NCBI RefSeq assembly: GCF_900116445.1
Contig: NZ_FPBH01000001.1
Coordinates: 310,001 to 374,000 of the forward strand
Source of the DNA: Paraburkholderia aspalathi
GTDB taxonomy: Bacteria > Pseudomonadota > Gammaproteobacteria > Burkholderiales > Burkholderiaceae
Direction of reading: 5' to 3'
DNA: 64,000 nucleotides
A program made the translations under genes and the position numbers. The notes beneath the pieces were generated by a model. That model worked only from the letters and a program-made list of their open reading frames with translations. It ran no database searches and was not told the origin of the DNA. The first letter of the stretch is position 1. The number at the start of each line of letters is the position of its first letter. Positions 1-8,992 of the stretch are shown piece by piece.

Positions 1-719
1 CAGAAATGATTCAGATGTGTTCCACGGGTTGAGTGGGCTGACGCACGGAAGCGATTTTTGGCGAGCTATTCGATGTCGACGCAACCTTTTCGGGGTGGCC
101 GGAAAGAAACGTATAGAGCGAGGTTTTATGCGCGTTCCGGGCCAGTTGGGCGGTCCAGCGGATAGCGTCAGCGGTGGAAAAACGGTGCGTCAGTATTGAT
201 TCCGCCCACCTCGCGTTCGGGTGCGGCTTCTGTATCGTCCGCTTTAAACGGCGCCCGTGGGATCGTTCCCGGACACATAACGCGCGTTGCTTCGGCGATT
301 AGTTGCCAGCCGCCAGCCGCCAGCCGCCAGCGGTCACTCCGAGCGTCGCCGTGAGGCGGGTGTGGTGGCGTTCAATAGGGCCTTGATTCTGCAGACGGAA
401 CGCTTGCGACCAGGTCCGTGCGTTGGCTGGATCGCGAAGTGTCGCAATTGTGACGCCATGCGTGCGCGGGCCGAAGCAGCATGCGTAGGTCAAGTAGAAG
501 AACTGTCTGAGACAGTCGGTGGCGCTGATGCACTGTTTACTGCGCGGCGTGAGGCCGATCGTGCGGGTTGCCGATGCAACCTTGATCAACTCTGTTGCTC
601 TGGCATACGAGCTCACGTTGCGCTCGCGACGGTGCGCTTGCGCACCGAGTTTGACAGGTTGGCCGGCGTACCTTGCGTGCATGGCAACGGCCAGCTTCTG
701 TCGAATCGCTGGGGAAATC
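1..719. other. No confident gene at the left edge
   Basis: This stretch has long open frames on both strands, but none shows a recognisable domain, signal peptide or clear ribosome binding site. A short tandem run of about four copies of GCCAGCC lies near 303-333. It could hold decayed coding sequence or the control region of the acetyltransferase gene that follows. Confidence 0.5.
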
Positions 720-1256
720 GTGATCAACTGGAAAACGCTCGAATTCGAACAGTGCACGGTACGTGAGTTGTATCTGATCATGCGTGCACGTAGCGCGGTA
801 TTCGTTATCGAACAGTCACATTTGTGTCTCGATGCCGATGGGCGCGACGAATACGCACTCCATATTTTTGCGGCCGAAGATATATCTCGCCCGATGCCCA
901 TCATTGCATACGCACGGGTCCGGCCTGGCGATACAGAGTACCCGCAGGTGGTGCTTGATAAGGTGCTGACAAGTCCGGCGAGGCGCGGCGACGGCACGGC
1001 TGAGGTGTTGATCGAGCGAGTTCTACGGGCGACGGCGGAGCGCTGGCCGGGAACCGTTGTACGAGTGAATGCACCAGTCAGCCTGTGTGCCTTCTACGAA
1101 CAGTTCGGCTTTCGCAAGGTAGAAGGGCCGTTCCTCGACTACGGAGTGCTATCCGTCGGTTTGACATGCAGGGCGCGTAGCGATCGTGCGCCGCTGGCCT
1201 GCGGGCGGCGCCAGCGTGGCATATTGCCGGACGTTTGTACGTTCGAGAAACTGTAA
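720..1256 (+). CDS. ElaA-like GNAT N-acetyltransferase
   Basis: Predicted 178-residue cytoplasmic acetyltransferase of the GNAT fold, closest in layout to ElaA. Seen: an N-terminal INWKTLEF segment, the LYLIMRARSAVFVIEQ helix-strand, the AYARV strand, and the C-terminal FYEQFGF motif near residue 125, all at the spacing of ElaA. The substrate of this family is not well defined. The frame stays open far upstream, but the family begins at the INW segment, so I chose the GTG at 720, which has GGGGA just before it. About 30 residues after the family end (RSDRAP onward) form an unusual basic tail, perhaps read-through of an eroded stop. It stands alone, 300 bases before the mannose enzyme. Confidence 0.72.
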   Translation: MINWKTLEFEQCTVRELYLIMRARSAVFVIEQSHLCLDADGRDEYALHIFAAEDISRPMPIIAYARVRPGDTEYPQVVLDKVLTSPARRGDGTAEVLIERVLRATAERWPGTVVRVNAPVSLCAFYEQFGFRKVEGPFLDYGVLSVGLTCRARSDRAPLACGRRQRGILPDVCTFEKL

Positions 1257-1560
1257 CTTCGCTGGGTTGGCTCGCATCCGGCGTGCCGTCTGGATACCAC
1301 CCGTTCACGGCCTGTTCAGTCAGTTAGGAATATTGATTAATTTCAATGTCTGAGCGTAATCCATGGATGAGTGAAAATTGCGTCAAAAATCCTTCAGGGC
1401 GTTCCCGTCGATGAACGCTTAGCACGCCAGCGTGGCAGTGTTGGGGTGCGAACAGATATAGGCCGCTGATGCATGCTCCAATCAACATGTAATGCTTGCT
1501 GTGCCGGGTTCAATCCTCGTTGCGAGGGGCCCGGAGTCTTCTGCATTGGGAGAGATTTGA
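1257..1560. promoter_or_regulatory. Intergenic region upstream of manC-like gene
   Basis: About 300 bases without a gene. It contains an AT-rich patch near 1328-1350 and a small hairpin CCTCG-TTG-CGAGG near 1515-1527. The promoter of the mannose-1-phosphate guanylyltransferase gene must lie here, but I cannot place it precisely. Confidence 0.4.
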
Positions 1561-3132
1561 ATGAACGATTTTGCATTGCCGGTCACGCAGCAGGCGCTGG
1601 CACACGAGGCGCTGGCGTACTGCACCGTCCAGCCGGTGATTCTCGCGGGTGGCTCGGGCACGCGGCTATGGCCGCTGTCGCGCGAGCAAAGCCCCAAACA
1701 ACTGATCAGCCTGTTCGGTGACGAGTCGCTGCTCGAATCGACAGTGCATCGGCTAGACCGTCTGTTTGCGCGGGAGCCCAACACGCACGCTGCACCGCGT
1801 TTCGAGCGGGCGGCGCCCATTGTCGTGTGCGGCGCCGAACTGCGCCTCGCGACCGTCGAACGGCTCGAGCGGTGCGACGGTGGGCCTCGCCTCCTGCTTG
1901 AACCTTCGCCGCGTAATACCGCGCCCGCGCTGACGCTCGCCGCGCTCGCCGCGCAAGCCGATATGCCGGACGGCCCGGACCCCGTGCTCATCGTGATGCC
2001 GGCCGACCACATGATTGCTGATAACGCCGCGTTCGTCGCTGCTCTCGCGCAGGCTGTGTTTCATGCCGCGCAGGGCGCGATTGTGACACTCGGCGTGCCG
2101 CCCGAGCGGCCGGAAACGGGCTACGGCTACATCCGCACCGGCGTGCCGGTCGGGCGGCAGGGGGCGCGTGCGATCGATGGCTTCGTCGAGAAACCGGATC
2201 GAGAACTGGCCGAGCGATATGTCGCCAGCGGCGAGTACTGGTGGAACAGCGGCATTTTCATTGTGCGTGCTTCGGTGTGGCTAGCTGCGATCGCGCGTTG
2301 CTGTCCCTTGATCGCCTCGACATGTGCGGAGTCGTTTGCGCGGGCGTCGCTTGACGGCGCCGGCGCACTTCATCTTGATCGCGCTGCTTTCGATGCATGT
2401 CCCTCCGATTCGATCGATTACGCAGTGATGGAGCATCTTGGTTCTGACATGCGGCTGACCGGTGTAGTCGTGCCCCTGGTCGCCGGCTGGTCCGATGTCG
2501 GTGCATGGGATGCGGTCTGGCAGTTGTCCGAGAAGGACTCCGATGGCAACGTCGGCCGCGGCCGGGTGGTGTTCGAAGGCTCGACCGACAGCTTCGCGCA
2601 TTCGGACGGCCGACTGGTCGCATGCGTTGGCGTGACAGGCGTCGTGGTGGTTGAAACGGCCGATGCGGTGCTGGTCGCCGCGAAGGAACGCGTGCAGGAG
2701 GTGCGCGCAATTGTCGGCCGTCTGAAAGCGGAGCATGGTGCGGAAGTCCATGAGCACCGCAAGGTCCAGCGGCCCTGGGGCTTTTATGATTCGATCGACC
2801 GCGGCGAACGCTTTCAGGTGAAGCGCATTGTGGTGCAACCGGGTGGCCGGCTCTCATTGCAGATGCACTTTCATCGCGCCGAGCACTGGGTGGTGGTGCG
2901 CGGCACGGCGCGTGTCACGCGCGGCGAGGAATCCTTTCTGCTGTCGGAGAATCAATCGACCTATATTCCGCTCGGCGTCACGCACCGGCTCGAGAATCCG
3001 GGCAAGACGCCGCTGGAAATCATCGAGGTGCAATCAGGCGGCTATCTCGGCGAGGACGACATCGTGCGTTTCGATGATCAGTATGGCCGCGGCCAGGAGA
3101 CCGGCAAAGCAGGCCCGGGCATTTCCAGCTAG
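1561..3132 (+). CDS. manC: Mannose-1-phosphate guanylyltransferase / mannose-6-phosphate isomerase
   Basis: Bifunctional cytoplasmic enzyme (523 aa) making GDP-mannose: the C-terminal cupin interconverts fructose-6-P and mannose-6-P, and the N-terminal nucleotidyltransferase joins mannose-1-P to GTP. Seen: the nucleotide-binding loop GGSGTRLWPLSREQSPKQL near residue 31, FVEKPD and NSGIFIV in the transferase core, and the metal-binding cupin motif QMHFHRAEHW near residue 435 with YLGEDDIVRFDDQYGR close to the end. It is some 40 residues longer than many homologues, mostly at the N terminus. GDP-mannose feeds exopolysaccharide or LPS synthesis. No other sugar gene is adjacent, so it looks like a stand-alone copy. 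GGGAGA lies 7-12 bases before the ATG. Confidence 0.93.
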   Translation: MNDFALPVTQQALAHEALAYCTVQPVILAGGSGTRLWPLSREQSPKQLISLFGDESLLESTVHRLDRLFAREPNTHAAPRFERAAPIVVCGAELRLATVERLERCDGGPRLLLEPSPRNTAPALTLAALAAQADMPDGPDPVLIVMPADHMIADNAAFVAALAQAVFHAAQGAIVTLGVPPERPETGYGYIRTGVPVGRQGARAIDGFVEKPDRELAERYVASGEYWWNSGIFIVRASVWLAAIARCCPLIASTCAESFARASLDGAGALHLDRAAFDACPSDSIDYAVMEHLGSDMRLTGVVVPLVAGWSDVGAWDAVWQLSEKDSDGNVGRGRVVFEGSTDSFAHSDGRLVACVGVTGVVVVETADAVLVAAKERVQEVRAIVGRLKAEHGAEVHEHRKVQRPWGFYDSIDRGERFQVKRIVVQPGGRLSLQMHFHRAEHWVVVRGTARVTRGEESFLLSENQSTYIPLGVTHRLENPGKTPLEIIEVQSGGYLGEDDIVRFDDQYGRGQETGKAGPGISS

Positions 3133-3480
3133 TAACCCACAGAAGTCGGCTGGCGCGCCGGTTGGCCGCCGGCCCATTCCCCACCTCGTGTTGCGGATCA
3201 GACAAATCGATTCACTACGTGCGTCTTCGCACTATGCAAATTTTGCAACGCAGGCACGCTTGATACGCAAGCTTTTGGCCCGTCAAAACATGCGGCGTTA
3301 CATGAACGAAACAATTCTTCAGAGGGATAACCCTCTCAGGACGTTTCCCAACTGGCGCAACCGTTTCGAAGCTAGCAACGTATCGTAAAAGAACAATTAC
3401 ACCTACATAAAACGACACATGAGGGCTGCTTGATCAACAGGCTACGCGGGGGCAAACACCGCTTCGGGGAGAGTATCAAA
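3133..3480. other. Intergenic region, no gene seen
   Basis: About 350 bases between the mannose enzyme and the GntR regulator. A small hairpin AGAGGG-ATAA-CCCTCT sits at 3321-3336. No convincing reading frame; probably the promoter of the regulator gene. Confidence 0.4.
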
Positions 3481-4197
3481 ATGGAACAGGCAAACAAGGA
3501 TCGATCGCTGGTCAGCAAGGTCATGGATGGACTCGTGACCGGCATCGTGGAAGAGAAGTATGGCGCCATCCTGCCACCGCAGGATGTGCTGTCCAAGGAG
3601 TTCGACGTCAGCCGCACCGTCATGCGCGAGGCGCTGTCGATGCTGCTCGCGCGCGACATGCTGGACGTGCGGCCTAAGATCGGCACGCGCATCCGGCCGA
3701 TGAGCGATTGGCGAATGATCGACGAGGACGTCGTGAACTGGCGTTTTCGCGCGAAGCCCGATCCGCTGTTTCTGCGCGACGTGATCGAGTTCCGCATCCT
3801 GATCGAACCGCGCGCCTCGGCGCAGGCGGCCGCGCGGGGTAGTGCGGCCGACATCGCGGCGATTCGCGAGGCCTTCGACGCGTTCCGCGCGATCCGGCCG
3901 GGCGAATCCGGCTATCAGGCCGCCGACGAGCTGTTCCATGCGCGCATCGTGGTGGCGAGCGGCAATCAGTTCTTCAAGCAGATGGCGGCCATCATTCGCG
4001 GCGCGCTGTCGACCGTCAACCCGATCGTCAATCAGAAGGACGGGATGTGGGAGAAGGCCGTGAGCACGCATCAGCGCGTGGTCGAAGCGATCGAACGGCG
4101 CGATCCGAAGGAAGCCGAAATCGCCTCGCTGGCGATGATCGACTACACTGCGGAAGAAATCGGCAGCAGCTTTACGTCGGAACCCCCGGTGCGCTGA
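3481..4197 (+). CDS. GntR/FadR-family transcriptional regulator
   Basis: Predicted 238-residue DNA-binding repressor. The N-terminal winged helix (VMDGLVTGIVEEKYGAILP followed by SRTVMREALSML) is the GntR type, and the all-helical C-terminal half with VIEFRILIEPRASAQAA is an FCD ligand-binding domain. Such proteins usually sense an acidic sugar or carboxylate; the WRMIDEDVVNWR stretch is common in the subgroup that controls sugar-acid catabolism. I chose ATG 3481 because GGGGAGAG lies just upstream; a TTG at 3430 in the same frame is less likely. The oxidoreductase gene that follows, 142 bases downstream on the same strand, may be a target, but no catabolic operon is present. Confidence 0.87.
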   Translation: MEQANKDRSLVSKVMDGLVTGIVEEKYGAILPPQDVLSKEFDVSRTVMREALSMLLARDMLDVRPKIGTRIRPMSDWRMIDEDVVNWRFRAKPDPLFLRDVIEFRILIEPRASAQAAARGSAADIAAIREAFDAFRAIRPGESGYQAADELFHARIVVASGNQFFKQMAAIIRGALSTVNPIVNQKDGMWEKAVSTHQRVVEAIERRDPKEAEIASLAMIDYTAEEIGSSFTSEPPVR

Positions 4198-4339
4198 GCA
4201 CGGCCGCTACGGCGGCGACGGAGGTGCTTTCCTGCGAGGGGACCTTGCATAACGAACGGCGCGACAGCATGCCCGCGCATGCGCGCGTGGCTTGCGTCAC
4301 AATAGCGCCTGTTCTGAACTGCACGGACTCGAAGGAACG

Positions 4340-5338
4340 ATGACAATTGCAACGCAGGAAACCCCCGCGGGTGGCACGATTCGTTGGGGGATCGTCGGGA
4401 CGGGCCGCATTGCCCGTCGCTTTGCTCAAGGGCTCACTCATGTGCCGCAGGCGTCGCTGAGCGCGCTGTGGTCACGCCGCGCCGAACCGGCCATGGCCTT
4501 CGCCGCGGAATTCGGCGGCGACGTGTGCGCGAGTTTCGACGCGCTGCTCGCGAGCGGTATCGACGCGCTTTATATCGCCACCGTCCAGGACAGTCACGCC
4601 GATTACGCGATCGCCGCGCTTAAAGCCGGTCTGCACGTACTGTGCGAAAAACCCGCCACCATCAACAAGCCGCAACTCGAGCGTGTGCTCGAGGTCGCGC
4701 GCGCCGAGCAACGGCTTTTCATGGAAGCCATGAAGCCGCCGTTTTATCCGCTCTACAGAAAGTTGCGCGCGCATCTGGATGCCGAACCGATCGGCGAGGT
4801 GGGTCTCGTGCGCGCCGGCTGTTCGGTGCCGGGCGTGCCGGACGATCATCCGTCGCTGTCGTTCGAGCATGCGGGCGGTGCGCTGCTCGATATCGGCGTC
4901 TACGAGATGTTTCTCGCGGTCGACTGGCTCGGTGCCCCGCGTGAGGTGCAGACGCTCGGGCGGCTCGGCTCGACCGGCGTCGATATGTTCGCGAGCCTGA
5001 ACAGCCAGCATGAACGCGGTATCTCCCAGTTGTTCTGCGGACTCGATCTGCACGGCAAGGGCGACGCGTTGCTGATGGCCACGAGCGGCCATGTCACGAT
5101 TCATGAACCCTGGTGGAATCCGTCGCGTGCGACGATCCGCTACGGCGACGGTCGTGTGGTCGAGCTCGACGAGCCGTTCGAAGGCGGCGGTCTGAACTAC
5201 GAGACCGCGCATTTCTGCGAACTGATTCGGGCGGGGCAGATTGAGAGCCCGCTGATGCCGCACAGCAAGTCGCTGCAGATGATCGAAATGGCCGATGCGG
5301 CGCGCGCCGCGTTGGGGCTCAAGTTCGCCGGGGAGTGA
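4340..5338 (+). CDS. Gfo/Idh/MocA-family NAD(P)-dependent oxidoreductase
   Basis: Predicted 332-residue cytoplasmic dehydrogenase acting on a sugar, inositol or related alcohol; exact substrate unknown. Seen: the Rossmann dinucleotide loop GIVGTGRIARRFAQG near residue 14, and the family motif CEKPATIN near residue 100, whose EKP lysine is the usual catalytic or substrate-contacting residue. A C-terminal beta-sheet domain follows (GGALLDIGVYEM). The ATG at 4340 is preceded by GAAGGAA. It follows the GntR regulator in the same direction, which suggests a shared sugar-acid context, but the 142-base gap makes a common transcript uncertain. Confidence 0.87.
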   Translation: MTIATQETPAGGTIRWGIVGTGRIARRFAQGLTHVPQASLSALWSRRAEPAMAFAAEFGGDVCASFDALLASGIDALYIATVQDSHADYAIAALKAGLHVLCEKPATINKPQLERVLEVARAEQRLFMEAMKPPFYPLYRKLRAHLDAEPIGEVGLVRAGCSVPGVPDDHPSLSFEHAGGALLDIGVYEMFLAVDWLGAPREVQTLGRLGSTGVDMFASLNSQHERGISQLFCGLDLHGKGDALLMATSGHVTIHEPWWNPSRATIRYGDGRVVELDEPFEGGGLNYETAHFCELIRAGQIESPLMPHSKSLQMIEMADAARAALGLKFAGE

Positions 5339-5456
5339 GAGTCCGTCGCTGCGTTGCGTTCCGCGGCGGTGGTACGATTTGCGCGGGCACGTGGACTCGA
5401 CAAAAAAGGGCCGCGTACCCTCAGCTTTCGATCACCTTCCACTGGAGCCGCCTGCG

Positions 5457-6155
5457 ATGCGCATGCTTGGAAAACTGTGGCGCGACAACAAGAGCCTCGT
5501 CGCCTTTCTGTTCCTGATGGTGCTGTTCCGCAGCGCCGTGGCCGACTGGAACGTCGTGCCGAGCGGCTCGATGTTGCCGACGATTCGCGAAGGCGACCGG
5601 ATTTTCGTCGACAAGATGGCCTACGATCTGCGCGTGCCGCTCACCCACATCACGATCGCGCATCTGCACGATCCGCAGCGCGGCGACATCGTCACGATCG
5701 ATTCTTCGGCTGCGCATGAGTTGATCGTCAAGCGTCTGATCGGCTTGCCCGGCGACAGCGTCGCGATGCGCGACAACGTGTTGTACGTGAACGGTGTGCG
5801 GGCTGATTATCAGCCGCTCAAACTCAAGCCGCTGCCGGGCGATGGGACATCTCCCGGCGACTATCTGACTGAACGCTTCGACGGCGTGACGCACACGGTG
5901 CGGCTCGCGCCTGACGCGCCGAGTCCGCGCAATTCGTTCGGCCCGGTGGTCGTGCCGCAAGGCGAGTATCTGATGCTCGGCGACAATCGCGACAACAGTG
6001 CCGACTCGCGTTACTTCGGCTTCTTTCCGCGCAAGGAACTGATGGGCCGCACGCGTCATGTCGCGTATTCGCTCGACCCGGACCACTTCTACAAACCGCG
6101 CCTGGAGCGCTTTGGCGCGCCGCTGGATGCGGCGTCGCTAGCCGCGAGCCGATAG
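5457..6155 (+). CDS. lepB: Signal peptidase I
   Basis: Membrane-bound serine protease (232 aa) that removes signal peptides from exported proteins. Seen: one N-terminal membrane segment (SLVAFLFLMVLFRSAVA), the nucleophile Ser38 in VPSGSML, the general base Lys92 in IVKRLIGLPGD, and the box MLGDNRDNSADSRYFGF. The catalytic Ser/Lys pair is intact. It is shorter than E. coli LepB (324 aa) and has one rather than two membrane segments. It is not beside lepA or rnc, where the main Burkholderia lepB normally sits, so this is probably a second, accessory signal peptidase. Start chosen at ATG 5457, with CTGGAG upstream. Confidence 0.9.
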   Translation: MRMLGKLWRDNKSLVAFLFLMVLFRSAVADWNVVPSGSMLPTIREGDRIFVDKMAYDLRVPLTHITIAHLHDPQRGDIVTIDSSAAHELIVKRLIGLPGDSVAMRDNVLYVNGVRADYQPLKLKPLPGDGTSPGDYLTERFDGVTHTVRLAPDAPSPRNSFGPVVVPQGEYLMLGDNRDNSADSRYFGFFPRKELMGRTRHVAYSLDPDHFYKPRLERFGAPLDAASLAASR

Positions 6156-6177
6156 GCCGCGCGGCGGCATCGTACGT

Positions 6178-6837
6178 TCAGTGACGTGACGGCAGCGCCA
6201 GGCGTTTTTCGTACCAGTGCTGCACCCATTCGAGCACCTGGCACAGCACCCAGTAGACCGCGGCTGCCGCGAGGTACAGCGGCAGCGGCTGATAGGTCGA
6301 TGCGATGATTTCCTGCGCGCTGCGCAGCAACTCGGTCACAGTAATCACCGACACCAGCGACGTATCCTTGATCAGGCTGATCAAGCTGTTCGACAGACTC
6401 GGCACGGCGATGCGCAGGGCCTGCGGCGCGATCACGTAGCGCAGCGTCTGGCGTCGCGAGAGCCCGAGGCTATAGGCGGCCAGCCACTGGCCGTTGGGAA
6501 TGCCTAGAATCGCGCCGCGCATACTCTCCGACAGATACGCCGCCACGTTCGCCGACAATGCGATCACACCCGCGGGCGTGGGGTCGAGCGAAATACCGAG
6601 ACTCGGCAAGCCGTAATAGATCACGAAGATCTGCACCAGCAGCGGCGTGCCGCGGAACACGCTCACATAGACGCGCGCGATCCAGTTCAGCGCGCGGTTG
6701 TGGCTGACGCCCATCACCGCGAGCACGGCGCCGGCAATCAGGCCGAAGATCATCGACAGAACCGCGAACTTGACCGTCAGGACGGCGCCCTGTGCGAGCA
6801 CAGGAAGCGATTGGACGAGCAGGGAAGTGGTGGACAT
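6178..6837 (-). CDS. Cystine/polar amino acid ABC transporter permease
   Basis: Predicted inner-membrane permease (219 aa) of the HisM/GlnP type, with about five membrane segments and the EAA-like loop SYSLGLSRRQTLRYVIAPQALR that contacts the ATPase. The partner binding protein is encoded just upstream on the same strand and resembles cystine-binding TcyJ/FliY, so cystine is the likeliest cargo. A strong hairpin lies between the two genes. No ATPase gene follows: the neighbouring lepB gene converges from the other side. ATG 6837 is preferred over the in-frame ATG at 6891, because translation from 6891 would add a short hydrophilic extension. Confidence 0.85.
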   Translation of the reverse strand: MSTTSLLVQSLPVLAQGAVLTVKFAVLSMIFGLIAGAVLAVMGVSHNRALNWIARVYVSVFRGTPLLVQIFVIYYGLPSLGISLDPTPAGVIALSANVAAYLSESMRGAILGIPNGQWLAAYSLGLSRRQTLRYVIAPQALRIAVPSLSNSLISLIKDTSLVSVITVTELLRSAQEIIASTYQPLPLYLAAAAVYWVLCQVLEWVQHWYEKRLALPSRH

Positions 6838-6894
6838 GAGCGGTGGGTAAGGTTGGCGCGCAGAGTGCGCATGGGCGCACATGATAGACAAAAG

Positions 6895-6928
6895 CGAAGG
6901 GCGGCATCGTCGACGATGCCGCCCTTCG
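6895..6928 (-). terminator. Perfect 34-bp palindrome between binding protein and permease
   Basis: A perfect palindrome of two 17-base halves (CGAAGGGCGGCATCGTC and its complement), followed on the minus strand by CTTTTG. It lies between the cystine-type binding-protein gene and its permease gene, so it probably acts as a partial terminator or 3' stabiliser that keeps binding-protein mRNA in excess. Confidence 0.75.
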
Positions 6929-6944
6929 TTTCATCCAGCGTGCG

Positions 6945-7739
6945 TTACTTGATCGGCTTGCTGACGTCGATGCCGAACCATTTGTCCGAAATCTTCGAGA
7001 ACGTGCCGTCGGCTTCGAGCTGGGTCATCGCGTCGTCGATCGCCTTGGCGAACTTCGGATTGCCCTTCCTGAACGGAATGCCCGACGGGTTGCCCGCGCC
7101 GACCGTTGCGCCCGTGCGCAGCGGCAGTTGCGAGTTCTTCATCAGATACGCGAGCATCAGGCGGTCGTTCAGCGCCGCATCCAGACGGCCGGAGGCCAGA
7201 TCGCGCAGGTATTCGGGTGCGCCCGGATACGTCTTCACGTCGATGCCCGGCACCGACTTCGCCATGTCCATGTAGTTCGTGCCCAGACCGACGCCGAGCT
7301 TCTTGCCCTTCAGATCGTCGAGCGATTTGAACTGGCGCGTGTCGTCTTTACGCTGGATCAGTTGTGCGGCCGAATACGTGTACGCCGGTGAGAAGTCGAG
7401 TGCCTGCTTGCGTGCGTCCGTAATGCCGACCTGGTTGACGATCACGTCGAACTTGTTTGCCTGCAGACCGGCGATGATGCCGCTCCACTCGGTCGTGACG
7501 AATTCCGGCTTCACGCCAAGCTTGGCGGCAACGGCCTTGGCGATGTCGACGTCATAGCCGACCAGTTCGCCCGACGGCGCTTTCGAATTGAACGGCGGGA
7601 AGGTGCCTTCCAGGCCGATGCGCAGCGTGCCGCGCTGTTTAACCTGGTCAAGCAGGTCGTCCGCATGCGCGGTGACCGCAGTAAACGACGCGCCGATCAG
7701 GCCGGCGACGAGCATCTTTTTCAGCAAGCCAAATTTCAT
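6945..7739 (-). CDS. tcyJ: Cystine-type periplasmic amino acid-binding protein
   Basis: Periplasmic solute-binding protein (264 aa) of the bacterial type-3 family. A signal peptide (MKFGLLKKMLVAGLIG, likely cut after AHA near residue 26) is followed by the family sequence RIGLEGTFPPFN, INQVGITDARKQALDF and LKGKKLGVGLGTNY. The last segment and the overall pattern match the cystine-binding protein TcyJ/FliY, so cystine or a related sulfur amino acid is the inferred ligand. It is the first gene of a two-gene unit with a permease; no ATPase is encoded nearby. It is read divergently from nothing: the next gene upstream, pyrD, lies on the same strand 115 bases away. Confidence 0.88.
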   Translation of the reverse strand: MKFGLLKKMLVAGLIGASFTAVTAHADDLLDQVKQRGTLRIGLEGTFPPFNSKAPSGELVGYDVDIAKAVAAKLGVKPEFVTTEWSGIIAGLQANKFDVIVNQVGITDARKQALDFSPAYTYSAAQLIQRKDDTRQFKSLDDLKGKKLGVGLGTNYMDMAKSVPGIDVKTYPGAPEYLRDLASGRLDAALNDRLMLAYLMKNSQLPLRTGATVGAGNPSGIPFRKGNPKFAKAIDDAMTQLEADGTFSKISDKWFGIDVSKPIK

Positions 7740-7854
7740 CGAGTTCCTTTTTGTTCGTCCGGCGTTTTAACAGACGAAAGCATAACAAAGCAGACTATCG
7801 AAACCTAAATACCGTTTGTTTATGTCTATATTACGGAGGCGGGCCGGGGGCGGC

Positions 7855-8877
7855 TTAGCGCAGCGCCTGCGCGCATTCGGCCACCAGCGCGGGTCCGCGA
7901 TAGATGAAGCCGGTATAGAGCTGCACCAGCGAAGCGCCCGCCGCGAGCTTGGCGCGCGCATCTTCGCCCGAGAAAATCCCGCCCACGCCGATGATCGGCA
8001 CCGTTTCGCCGACTTCGGCGCGCAGCTTGCGGATCACTTCGTTCGACGCGTCGAACACGGGCTTGCCCGACAGGCCGCCGGCTTCGTCGCCGTATTGCAT
8101 GCCGGTGACGGCGGTGCGCGACAACGTGGTGTTGGTGGCGATCACGCCCTCGAACTTGTGGCGCAACAGCGTATCGGCGATCGATTTGATCTGTTCGTCG
8201 TCGAGGTCCGGCGCGATCTTCAGGGCGAGCGGCACCAACTTGCCGTGCATGTCGGCGAGACGCTGCTGCTTGTCCTTGAGCGCGGCGAGCAGCGCGTCGA
8301 GTTCGCCCGCGCCTTGCAGCTGGCGCAGATTCTTCGTATTCGGCGACGAGATGTTGACCGTCACGTAGCTCGCGAACGGGTACACGCGTTCGAGGCAGTA
8401 CAGATAGTCTTCGGCGGCGCGCTCGATCGGCGTGTCGGCGTTCTTGCCGATGTTCAGCCCGAGAATGCCGCGATAGCGCGCGGCCTGCACGTTCTTGACG
8501 AACTGGTCGACACCCGCGTTGTTGAAGCCCATCCGGTTGATCACGGCATTCGCTTCGGGCAGGCGGAACATGCGTGGGCGCGGATTACCCGGCTGGGCGC
8601 GCGGCGTGACCGTGCCCACTTCGATGAAGCCGAAGCCGAGCGCCGCCAGACCGTCGATGCACGCGCCGTCCTTGTCGAGACCCGCGGCAAGCCCGACCGG
8701 GTTCTTGAACGTCAGCCCCATTACGGTGCGTGGCGAATCCGGCACGCGTGGCGCGAGCGCGCTTGCGAGGCCGGTGCGGCCCGCGGCGCCGAGCGCACGC
8801 AAAGTCAGGTGGTGAGCGTCTTCCGCGTCCATGCGAAAGAGTTGGGCGCGTACGAGCGGGTAGAGGGAACTGAACAC
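7855..8877 (-). CDS. pyrD: Dihydroorotate dehydrogenase (quinone), class 2
   Basis: Flavin enzyme (340 aa) on the inner face of the cytoplasmic membrane that oxidises dihydroorotate to orotate, passing electrons to ubiquinone, in pyrimidine synthesis. Seen: an amphipathic N terminus ([23 protein letters not shown]) typical of class 2, [13 protein letters not shown] for FMN contact, [16 protein letters not shown] holding the catalytic serine, and the FMN phosphate loops [11 protein letters not shown] and [13 protein letters not shown] chose GTG 8877 because it gives the usual family N terminus and length; an ATG at 8916 would add 13 residues. It lies downstream of the bpt gene on the same strand. 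Confidence 0.94.
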   Translation of the reverse strand: MFSSLYPLVRAQLFRMDAEDAHHLTLRALGAAGRTGLASALAPRVPDSPRTVMGLTFKNPVGLAAGLDKDGACIDGLAALGFGFIEVGTVTPRAQPGNPRPRMFRLPEANAVINRMGFNNAGVDQFVKNVQAARYRGILGLNIGKNADTPIERAAEDYLYCLERVYPFASYVTVNISSPNTKNLRQLQGAGELDALLAALKDKQQRLADMHGKLVPLALKIAPDLDDEQIKSIADTLLRHKFEGVIATNTTLSRTAVTGMQYGDEAGGLSGKPVFDASNEVIRKLRAEVGETVPIIGVGGIFSGEDARAKLAAGASLVQLYTGFIYRGPALVAECAQALR

Positions 8878-8992
8878 GGGACGAAGCCGGGCGGCCGGAA
8901 AATGGGAACCCGCCATTTTACCGGCTTTAGGGCGTTAATGAGACTAACTGGCAGGGACCGTTGCGGCCAGGTATGGCCACGCTAAGGTCAAA

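Noticed and set aside
299..997. Long minus-strand frame opposite the acetyltransferase
   Set aside because: Composition is a shadow of the GC-rich plus strand, and no domain is seen.
1490..1535. tRNA-like GGTTCAATCC sequence before manC
   Set aside because: No matching acceptor or anticodon stems.
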